Positions 1-4,858 of a stretch of 6,884 nt of DNA are shown here, in pieces. Origin of the DNA: JBQCDV01 sp051960855 (GTDB taxonomy: Bacteria; Actinomycetota; Actinomycetes; JAJZTN01). The notes beneath the pieces were generated by a model. That model saw only the letters and a list, made by a program, of their open reading frames with translations. It ran no database searches and was not told the origin of the DNA. The stretch is from positions 1-6,884 of the forward strand of contig JBQCDV010000266.1 of assembly GCA_051960855.1 (NCBI GenBank). Direction: 5' to 3'. A program made the translations under genes and the position numbers. Numbering within the stretch: the stretch's first letter is position 1; each line of letters opens with the position of its first letter.

Positions 1-1190
1 GCCGCTGTGGTGGGCGCAGCACTGCCGGAGGCCGGAGCCGAGGCGGTCGGCTTGGTCGATCCGCTGGCCGAAGCACTCGGGCTCGCGGTCGCACCGGACT
101 GGACCGACGCGCCGAGAGCGGCGGCGACATCGCGACCACCGAAGGTTGCCGACGGCGAGCCGGTGGCGGCGTTCAGCAGCAGCGCGAGTCCCTGCTGAGC
201 GGGGCCGGTCAGCCACGTGGCGGCGGACTTCTGGAGGGCGCCGACGGCAAGGTCGGTCGCGTCCTTCCCGGTACCCGTCGCCACGAGCGCGAGGACCGCC
301 TGCGCCGTCGTCGAGTAGTCCGGGCCACTGCCGAAGCCGGAGGGGAGGACGCCCTTGTTGTCCTGCAGCCGCTTCGCCAGGTACGCCGCGCCGGCCTTGG
401 CCGCACCGTCGCGGTCGACGGCCGGGGTGCTGCTCGTCGTCGTGGGGCAGTCAAAGCCGGTGGTGCCGGCGGTCTGGCTGGTCGCGGGCACCACGAGGCC
501 GAGGCCGACGAGGCCGGGCACGGCCTGCACCGTGGCGAGGTCGTTCGCCTTGGGGGCGCCGCTCCCGGGGTAGTAGAAGCCCCCGGCACCTGCGCCAGCC
601 GAGCAGCCGAGCTGGAAGGACTGCAGGGAGTCGTAGGGGCTCTTGCCCGAGGCTGTGACTGAGGCAGGGTCGATGCCCGCGCCGTGCAGGGCGCCGACGA
701 ACAGGCCCGTCGAGTTGGGGTCGCTGGGGCTGCCCGGGTTGTAGCCGATGCCGCCGTCGGCGTTCTGGTGCTTCTTCAGCCAGGCGATGCCCTTGTCGGC
801 GGCCACTCCCTGGCCGAGGGCGTCGAGGGCGGTGACCGCAGCGGCTGTGGAGTTGCTGTCCTCCTTGGCAGGCGTGCAGGCCTTCGCCAGGTCGGCGCGG
901 AAGGGCTCCCAGCCGCCGTCGGAGCACTGCTGCGCCAGCAGCCAGGTGACCGCCGCTGGGCTCGGGGTGACGCCGGTGGCGTGCAGGCCCAGCAGCGCCA
1001 GGCTCTGACGGTACGCGCCGTCGTAGGTCGGGTCGGAGCTGCCGTAGAGACCAGCCGTGGCAGAGGGCGTGGCGGTTGTCGTCGCCGCAAAGGCGGTCGG
1101 GGCTGCCGCGGTGGCGGCGAGTCCGGCGCCGGCGAGCGTGACGACCGCAGCGGTCGTGGCACCGGCACGGAGCAGAGAGCGTGAGAACAC
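1..1190 (-). CDS. Exported alpha/alpha-toroid (prenyltransferase/squalene-oxidase-repeat) protein, putative cobalamin capture; 3' part missing
   Basis: Starts GTG at 1190 and stays open for 396 codons to the left edge, so the C-terminus is missing. Seen: a signal peptide with FSRSLLR, a hydrophobic core, and probable cleavage after AFA at residue 35. A globular part (about 47-365) follows, with repeated toroid motifs: QQCSDGGW (87-94), HQNADGGIGY (141-150), AGGFYYPG (202-209) and LPSGFGSGP (282-290). Its four cysteines (89, 105, 196, 248) could form two disulfides. From about 366 the chain is Ala/Ser/Pro/Thr-rich, like a wall-spanning linker; a sorting signal or membrane anchor may lie beyond the edge. 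Known: this fold occurs in terpene cyclases, prenyltransferases, and animal intrinsic factor and transcobalamin. Inferred: the cobalamin riboswitch in its leader favours extracellular B12 or cobinamide binding, probably feeding an ECF-type importer encoded to the left. AGAAGGA at 1194-1200 supports this start. An in-frame GTG at 1223 is less likely because it lies in a hairpin and would lengthen the signal peptide. Fold is sure, ligand is not. Confidence 0.85.
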   Translation of the reverse strand, partial: MFSRSLLRAGATTAAVVTLAGAGLAATAAAPTAFAATTTATPSATAGLYGSSDPTYDGAYRQSLALLGLHATGVTPSPAAVTWLLAQQCSDGGWEPFRADLAKACTPAKEDSNSTAAAVTALDALGQGVAADKGIAWLKKHQNADGGIGYNPGSPSDPNSTGLFVGALHGAGIDPASVTASGKSPYDSLQSFQLGCSAGAGAGGFYYPGSGAPKANDLATVQAVPGLVGLGLVVPATSQTAGTTGFDCPTTTSSTPAVDRDGAAKAGAAYLAKRLQDNKGVLPSGFGSGPDYSTTAQAVLALVATGTGKDATDLAVGALQKSAATWLTGPAQQGLALLLNAATGSPSATFGGRDVAAALGASVQSGATASPSASASGSTKPTASAPASGSAAPTTA

Positions 1191-1193
1191 AGG

Positions 1194-1200
1194 TCCTTCT
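1194..1200 (-). promoter_or_regulatory. Ribosome binding site of the toroid gene
   Basis: AGAAGGA on the minus strand, 3 nt before the GTG at 1190. The spacing is short but it is the best purine run nearby. It lies 2 nt after the 1203-1239 hairpin, so its accessibility could depend on folding of the leader. Short upstream stretches GTCCT (1267-1271) and GGTCC (1259-1263), both read on the minus strand, could pair with it. Confidence 0.5.
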
Positions 1201-1202
1201 TG

Positions 1203-1239
1203 GGGTGAGCGGTCGGATGTCACGACGCCTCGCTCACCC
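1203..1239 (-). promoter_or_regulatory. Leader hairpin, candidate riboswitch expression platform
   Basis: GGGTGAGCG (1231-1239 read on the minus strand) pairs perfectly over 9 bp with CGCTCACCC (1203-1211). Inside, GTCG/CGAC (1223-1226 with 1212-1215) adds 4 bp beyond a 4-nt bulge. No U-run follows, so it does not look like an intrinsic terminator. Its position between the B12 aptamer and the Shine-Dalgarno sequence suggests a role in translational control. A second possible leader stem is CACGGA/TCCGTG at 1277-1282 and 1256-1261. The switching mechanism is inferred. Confidence 0.55.
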
Positions 1240-1311
1240 GCCGCCGGGCTCTCGCCACGGACCGGGAGGACGGGGCTCCGTGCCGTAGACCTCGACGGAT
1301 GGAGAGCCGCT

Positions 1312-1402
1312 CGCACGGGACAGGCATTCCGGCTCGCCGCGGAAGCGGCCTACGGTTGCGGGTCAGCGCCGGACTTCGACCGGCTTCCCCTGATCCTGTG
1401 CG
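1312..1402 (-). promoter_or_regulatory. Cobalamin (B12) riboswitch aptamer
   Basis: Read on the minus strand, the conserved elements come in the right order. P1 strand CGCAC (1402-1398) is followed by GGGGAAG (1390-1384). A hairpin GCCGG/CCGGC (1384-1380 with 1372-1368) encloses TCGAAGT. The core GCTGACCCGCAACCGTA spans 1367-1351. A GCCGC-TTCC-GCGGC hairpin spans 1349-1336. The B12 box GAGCCGGAATGCCTGTCC spans 1335-1318, and GTGCG (1316-1312) closes P1. The core and the B12 box are hallmarks of the cobalamin riboswitch family, which binds cobalamins and usually lowers expression of uptake or synthesis genes when B12 is plentiful. It starts 49 nt after the GNAT stop and about 120 nt before the toroid start on the same strand, so it belongs to the toroid transcript. 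The outer boundaries are approximate, because P1 is only 5 bp as drawn. Confidence 0.9.
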
Positions 1403-1450
1403 GATGTTCAGTTGTCTGAGGCGAAGCAGACCATGACCCGCCTGGGGAAG

Positions 1451-1966
1451 TCAAAGAGGCTGCAGTAGCAGCTGATACCAGCGGGTGTCGACCCAGCGGT
1501 CGAACTTCCAGCCGACCTCGTGCAGCGTCCCCACGAGCTCGAAACCGAGCCTCTCGTGCAGCGCGCAGGAGACAGGGTTGGGCTGCGCGACCACGGCGAC
1601 AGCGGTGTGCATCGCGTCGGCGCGGACAAGGTCGAGCAGGTGCGTGTAGAGGGCCCGGCCCCGGCCGCGACCGACCGCGTCCGGCGCCAGGTAGATCGAG
1701 GTCTCTCTGGTGCGGGCGTAGGCCGGGCGCGGCCGGAAGGCCGAGGAGTAAGCGAAGCCGACCACGGTGCCCGACTCCTCGGCGACCACGGCGTGGTCGC
1801 CGAGGGCCTCACTGGCCACCTTGTCGCGCCAGTACGACTCCGACGGGTCGGAGGTGTCGAACGTCGCGACGCTCGAGTGCACGGCGTGACCGTAGATCCG
1901 GGCGATGGCCGGAATGTCGGCGAGGGTCGCTCGCCGGACCCCGGGTGACGCCGCCGGCTCACTCAC
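1451..1966 (-). CDS. GNAT N-acetyltransferase, phosphinothricin/methionine-sulfone acetyltransferase type
   Basis: 171 residues starting at GTG 1966. It transfers acetyl from acetyl-CoA to an amine, acting in the cytoplasm. Seen: an N-terminal RRATLADIPAIARIYGHAV segment, then SSVATFDT (31-38), as in the phosphinothricin acetyltransferase family. RETSIYLAP (87-95) precedes the acetyl-CoA loop R-x-x-G-x-A at 100-105, and ALYTHLL follows. QPNPVSCALHERLGF (128-142) and a C-terminal VGWKFDRWVDTRWYQ complete the family pattern. Family members acetylate phosphinothricin, methionine sulfone or sulfoximine, or related amino-acid analogues; the real substrate here is unknown. The start overlaps the stop of the preceding gene (GTGA), so translation is probably coupled. 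It is the last gene of a three-gene operon. Confidence 0.9.
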   Translation of the reverse strand: MSEPAASPGVRRATLADIPAIARIYGHAVHSSVATFDTSDPSESYWRDKVASEALGDHAVVAEESGTVVGFAYSSAFRPRPAYARTRETSIYLAPDAVGRGRGRALYTHLLDLVRADAMHTAVAVVAQPNPVSCALHERLGFELVGTLHEVGWKFDRWVDTRWYQLLLQPL

Positions 1967-2223
1967 TCCGGTGAGTGCAGACTCATCGGGCCGTAGACCT
2001 CGGCACCGTCCTCGTAGAGGCGCACCTGGTCGACGCCCGCCGCGAGCAGCTCGCGCCAGGTCTCGCCGAGCCAGGACTCGGCATCGGACTGGGTGGGGAA
2101 GCCGTCCGCGGCGGGACGCACGGACAGGGCTCCGCCCTCCGTCGTCGCCTCATCCCCGGCGAGGCGCTCGGTGACGTCTGTGCCGTCGCTGCGCTCGAAG
2201 CGCCAGTGCCACGCGACCGGCAT
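1963..2223 (-). CDS. Small conserved actinobacterial protein of unknown function
   Basis: 86 residues, ATG at 2223. I recognise the general pattern from actinobacterial genomes: an N-terminal AWHWRFE, a central FPTQSDAESWLGETWREL (42-59), and a C-terminal LYEDGAEVYGPMSL. No function is known to me. It is acidic, has no signal peptide, membrane segment or cysteine, and is probably cytoplasmic. The conserved Trp residues and acidic helix look like a small globular or protein-binding domain. The ATG lies 1 nt after the stop of the aldo/keto reductase gene with no clear Shine-Dalgarno sequence, so it probably depends on translational coupling. Its own stop overlaps the acetyltransferase GTG. Coding is supported by intact reading and tight packing between two recognised genes. 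Confidence 0.8.
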   Translation of the reverse strand: MPVAWHWRFERSDGTDVTERLAGDEATTEGGALSVRPAADGFPTQSDAESWLGETWRELLAAGVDQVRLYEDGAEVYGPMSLHSPE

Positions 2224-2224
2224 G

Positions 2225-3235
2225 TCAGGACGGCCGACCGGCCGGAGCGTTTGCCGCGGTCTGGCCTGGGTCGGTGGTGACGACGTCGCCGAGGGCGTCG
2301 TCGATCGCCTTCAGGACGTCGTCGCCGAGCTTCTTGCCGGCGGCCTGCACGTTGTCGTGCACCTGCTCGGGGCGGCTCGCGCCGATGATGGCGGAGGAGA
2401 CGTTGTCGTTCTGCAGGACCCAGGCGACAGCCAACTGGGCCATCGACAGCCCGGCCTCGTCGGCGATGGCACGCAGCCGCTGGACCCGCTCCAGCACGTC
2501 GTCGCGCATCCATCGAGCGATCATGTTGGCGCCGCCCTTTTCGTCAGTGGCACGCGAACCCTCCGGGTGCGGCTGCCCCGGCTGGTACTTGCCCGTCAGC
2601 ACGCCCTGAGCGATGGGCGACCAGACGACCTGGCCGATGCCCAGCTCGCGGCAGGTCGGGACCACCTCGCCCTCGATGACCCGCCAGAGCATCGAGTACT
2701 GCGGCTGGCTCGACACGAGCTGCACGCCCAGCTCCTGGGCGAGCTGGTGCCCCTGTCGGATCTGGTCCGCGGTCCACTCGCTCACACCGATGTAGAGCGC
2801 CTTGCCCTGGCGCACGACGTCGGCGAAGGCCTGCATCGTCTCCTCGAGCGGCGTCTCGGTGTCGAAACGGTGGGCCTGGTAGAGGTCGACGTAGTCGGTC
2901 TGGAGGCGCGTCAGCGACCCGTTGATGGACTCCAGGATGTGCTTGCGCGACAGGCCAGTGTCGTTGTGGCCGCCGGGACCGGTGGGCCAGTAGACCTTCG
3001 TGAAGATCTCGAGGCTCTCCCGCCGCTGACCCTTCAGCGCCTCGCCCAGCACGGTCTCGGCCCGGGTGTTGGCGTAGACGTCGGCGGTGTCGAAGGTGGT
3101 GATGCCGGCGTCGAGAGCGGCATGGACGCAGGCGGTCGCCTGGTCCGCCTCCACCTGGCTGCCGTGGGTGAGCCAGTTGCCGTAGGAGATCTCGCTGACT
3201 TTGAGGCCGGACCGGCCGAGGTGACGGAATTCCAT
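2225..3235 (-). CDS. Aldo/keto reductase, potassium-channel beta-subunit-like family
   Basis: 336 residues, ATG at 3235. It is predicted to be a cytoplasmic NADPH-dependent reductase of aldehydes or ketones with a TIM-barrel fold. Seen: FRHLGRSGLKVSEISYGNW at the N-terminus, then the full catalytic tetrad: Asp49 and Tyr54 in FDTADVYANTRAE, Lys80 in IFTKVYW, and His122 in DLYQAHRFD. GLSRKHILESINGSLTRL (94-111) is typical of the Kv-beta-like branch. SSQPQYSMLWR and WSPIAQGVLTGKY follow, and IIGASRPEQVHDN near the C-terminus is the cofactor-phosphate region. The last 15 or so residues are a disordered tail. Length is normal for the family. It leads the operon with the 86-residue protein and the GNAT enzyme, and is divergent from the VOC gene 56 bp away. 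Substrate is unknown; methylglyoxal or other reactive carbonyls are reasonable guesses. Confidence 0.95.
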   Translation of the reverse strand: MEFRHLGRSGLKVSEISYGNWLTHGSQVEADQATACVHAALDAGITTFDTADVYANTRAETVLGEALKGQRRESLEIFTKVYWPTGPGGHNDTGLSRKHILESINGSLTRLQTDYVDLYQAHRFDTETPLEETMQAFADVVRQGKALYIGVSEWTADQIRQGHQLAQELGVQLVSSQPQYSMLWRVIEGEVVPTCRELGIGQVVWSPIAQGVLTGKYQPGQPHPEGSRATDEKGGANMIARWMRDDVLERVQRLRAIADEAGLSMAQLAVAWVLQNDNVSSAIIGASRPEQVHDNVQAAGKKLGDDVLKAIDDALGDVVTTDPGQTAANAPAGRPS

Positions 3236-3249
3236 GTCTCCCGACCCTA
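3236..3249 (-). promoter_or_regulatory. Candidate -10 box and ribosome binding site before the aldo/keto reductase
   Basis: On the minus strand TAGGGT (3249-3244) fits the actinobacterial TAnnnT -10 pattern, with a partly matching CGACCG 17 nt upstream. GGGAG (3242-3238) lies 2 nt before the ATG at 3235. The two readings compete: if TAGGGT is the real -10, transcription would start about 2 nt before the ATG and the mRNA would be nearly leaderless; otherwise GGGAG serves as a close Shine-Dalgarno sequence. Confidence 0.35.
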
Positions 3250-3291
3250 TGACGCCTTCCCTCCGGCGGTCGCGGCGAGTTGGATGCGGTC

Positions 3292-4158
3292 ATGGCGATT
3301 CGCACAGCACCCTGGCCTCACGGTGTCCCGTGCTGGGTCGACGTCACGTGCACCGACGTTGACCGCAGCCGCGCCTTCTACCAGTCCGTGCTCGGCTGGG
3401 ACTACTGGGAGAGCAGTGGGGAGTTCAGCGGCTACCTCATCGCGCACCGTGACGGCCACGCCACCGCCGGGCTGGGACCGGTCATGGCTTCCGCTCCGCC
3501 GATGTGGACGCTCTACTTCGCGAACGACGATGCGACCGCGGGCGCCGAGGCGATCCGCGCCGCGGGTGGGCAGGTCCTCGTCGAACCGCAACAGGTCGGT
3601 GGTGCGGGACGGTTTGTGGTGGCGGCCGACCCGACCGGGGCGATGTTCGGCCTGTGGGAGGCCGGGGACATGAACGGCTGTCAGCTGGTCAACGCCCCTG
3701 GTGGCCTGACCTGGGAGGACCTGCGCTCCTCCGACCCCGACCGTGCCCGTGCGTTCTACCGCAGCGTGCTGGGAGTCGAGACCGCGGCGTTCGAGATGGC
3801 CGGTGGGGACTACCACACCTTCACCCTGCCGGGTTCGCCAGCGCCGCTGGGCGGCATGGGCGGGATGATGGGCGAGGCGGACGATCCCGACTCCCGGCCT
3901 CACTGGCTCGTGTACTTCAGCGTCGAGGACGCCGGCACCGCTGCCCGCGAGGCGACGTCGGCCGGTGGCAGCGTGACCGCGCCCGCCTTCCAGACGCCGT
4001 TCGGGCTGATGGTCGGGCTGCGCGACCCCGACGGGAGCGAGTTCTGGGCCATCCAGGCGCCCGAGGACTGGCCTCGGCCGGCGTGGGACGACACCACGGC
4101 TGAGGCGCCCTCCGCGGACGCCGGTGGAACGGTCAGCGGGGCTGCTGTCCCGGCCTGA
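3292..4158 (+). CDS. Two-domain VOC (glyoxalase/bleomycin-resistance fold) family protein
   Basis: 288 residues from ATG 3292; a TTG at 3280 would add four residues. Neither start has a well-placed Shine-Dalgarno sequence, so the start is uncertain. Two tandem VOC modules are visible by self-similarity. The first (about 10-123) has CWVDVTCTDVDRSRAFYQSV and DPTGAMFGLWE. The second (about 137-256) has LTWEDLRSSDPDRARAFYRS, HWLVYFSVEDAGTAA and DPDGSEFWAIQ. A low-complexity tail follows. The layout resembles Mycobacterium tuberculosis Rv0577 (CFP30B) and related Streptomyces proteins, some of which have been linked to methylglyoxal handling. The usual glyoxalase I metal ligands are not obvious, so a non-enzymatic or different role is possible. 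It is divergent from the aldo/keto reductase, and its 3' end overlaps the DUF3043 gene by 26 bp. Confidence 0.9.
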   Translation: MAIRTAPWPHGVPCWVDVTCTDVDRSRAFYQSVLGWDYWESSGEFSGYLIAHRDGHATAGLGPVMASAPPMWTLYFANDDATAGAEAIRAAGGQVLVEPQQVGGAGRFVVAADPTGAMFGLWEAGDMNGCQLVNAPGGLTWEDLRSSDPDRARAFYRSVLGVETAAFEMAGGDYHTFTLPGSPAPLGGMGGMMGEADDPDSRPHWLVYFSVEDAGTAAREATSAGGSVTAPAFQTPFGLMVGLRDPDGSEFWAIQAPEDWPRPAWDDTTAEAPSADAGGTVSGAAVPA

Positions 4159-4159
4159 C
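4132..4159. terminator. Inverted repeat spanning both convergent stop codons, possible bidirectional terminator
   Basis: GTCAG (4132-4136) and CTGAC (4155-4159) are perfect inverted copies, with GGG and CCC able to extend the stem with a small bulge. The stop codons of the VOC gene (4156-4158 +) and the DUF3043 gene (4135-4133 -) lie in the two arms. There is no U-run on either side, so termination is only a guess from its position between convergent genes. Confidence 0.3.
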
Positions 4160-4738
4160 TGCGGGCTTGGGCAGGCGCATCCGGCGCCACTGCAGGGTGC
4201 GCATCAGGGCGTAGCTGACCGCGCCCCGGGTCGACTCGCCGCTGGGTCCGAACCGTCGCTGCAGCGCGCGCCGCAGCAGGAAGGTCATGACGGCCGCGTC
4301 GACCACGATCACGACGATCGCGACGAGCCAGAACAGCGTGATGTACGGCGCGATGGGCGGCACGAACGTCCCCACCAGGACGATCAGCGCGATGACCATG
4401 AAGAACTCGCCGGCGGAGCGCCGCGAGTCGACGTAGTCGCGGACGTACCGCCGCACCGGGCCCTTGTCGCGGGCCGGGAGGTGACGCTCGTCGCCGGTCT
4501 CGAGCGCCTGCCGCTGCTTCAGGCGCTGCTCGCGCATGAGGGCGCGGTCCCGCGCCATCGCCTCGCGACGGCTGCGCGCCGGCTTGGTCTGCTTCTTGCG
4601 CGCCGCCTCGGCCTCCCGCCGCTTCGGCGTCGGCCGGCCCTTGCCGGCGGTGCCACCCTCGGCAGCCGAGCGCTGCAGCGCGGCGATGTCGGTGCTGCCC
4701 GTGGTCGTGGTGGTGGCGTCCGCGCGTCGTCCGAACAT
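4133..4738 (-). CDS. DUF3043 family membrane protein
   Basis: 201 residues, ATG at 4738. Conserved in actinobacteria; function unknown to me. Seen: a charged, probably disordered N-terminal region with a Thr run (residues 9-13). KGRPTPKRREAEAARKKQ (33-50) and an Arg/Lys-rich helix to about 78 follow. The signature block GDERHLPARDKGPVRRYVRD is at 82-101. Two membrane segments (about 111-131 and 133-155) are joined by a short FVPPIAPYI turn, and a basic C-terminal tail follows. Both long termini are strongly basic, which favours a cytoplasmic location for each and a hairpin membrane topology. It is divergent from pspA across a 120-bp gap with a shared inverted repeat, hinting at an envelope-related role, but that is inference. 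No Shine-Dalgarno sequence precedes the ATG. Confidence 0.9.
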   Translation of the reverse strand: MFGRRADATTTTTGSTDIAALQRSAAEGGTAGKGRPTPKRREAEAARKKQTKPARSRREAMARDRALMREQRLKQRQALETGDERHLPARDKGPVRRYVRDYVDSRRSAGEFFMVIALIVLVGTFVPPIAPYITLFWLVAIVVIVVDAAVMTFLLRRALQRRFGPSGESTRGAVSYALMRTLQWRRMRLPKPAVRPGQQPR

Positions 4739-4744
4739 GGGACC

Positions 4745-4750
4745 AGCCTA
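4745..4750 (-). promoter_or_regulatory. -10-like hexamer of a probable leaderless promoter for the DUF3043 gene
   Basis: TAGGCT on the minus strand, followed by GGTCCC and then ATG at 4738. This spacing would put the transcription start at or next to the A of the ATG, which is common for leaderless actinobacterial genes, and fits the absence of a Shine-Dalgarno sequence. No good -35 is visible. Confidence 0.5.
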
Positions 4751-4799
4751 GGCGTGCCCCCGAGGAACTCGATGCTGTCCCTCGCGCGTTGTCCGGCCC

Positions 4800-4805
4800 T
4801 AGGCT
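4800..4805 (+). promoter_or_regulatory. -10-like hexamer for pspA
   Basis: TAGGCT on the plus strand would give a start near 4812 and a leader of about 47 nt carrying AAGGGAG (4841-4847), 11 nt before the ATG at 4859. A convincing -35 at 16-18 nt is missing, so an activator or an alternative sigma factor may be involved if this hexamer is used. Confidence 0.35.
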
Positions 4806-4858
4806 GGCGCTGGTTCGCTGCGCGCCCGCCCCACCAGACGAAGGGAGCTGCCACGCTC

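Larger units (their letters stand above)
4743..4807. repeat. Perfect 10-bp inverted repeat in the divergent pspA/DUF3043 promoter region
   Basis: CCAGCCTAGG (4743-4752) and CCTAGGCTGG (4798-4807) are exact reverse complements, 45 bp apart. Each arm contains a TAGGCT hexamer pointing to the gene on its side. It may be simply two similar -10 regions placed symmetrically, or paired operator sites. The 45-bp spacer (4753-4797) shows no further repeat I can support. Confidence 0.55.

Noticed and set aside
146..1184. Several plus-strand and minus-strand open frames of 120-170 codons
   Set aside because: All are shadows of the secreted toroid gene, whose own frame is open to the left edge and has a signal peptide and repeat motifs.
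2093..3673. Open frame of 526 codons on the plus strand
   Set aside because: It is the antisense of the aldo/keto reductase and small-protein genes, then runs out of frame into the VOC gene. High GC makes such shadows long; its residues show no family pattern.
3247..3903. Open frame of 218 codons on the minus strand
   Set aside because: Antisense of the VOC gene, with no recognisable motif, while the plus strand shows two VOC domains.
4124..4858. Upstream extension of the pspA frame
   Set aside because: Open only because it is antisense to the DUF3043 gene. PspA family alignment and the AAGGGAG site place the start at 4859.
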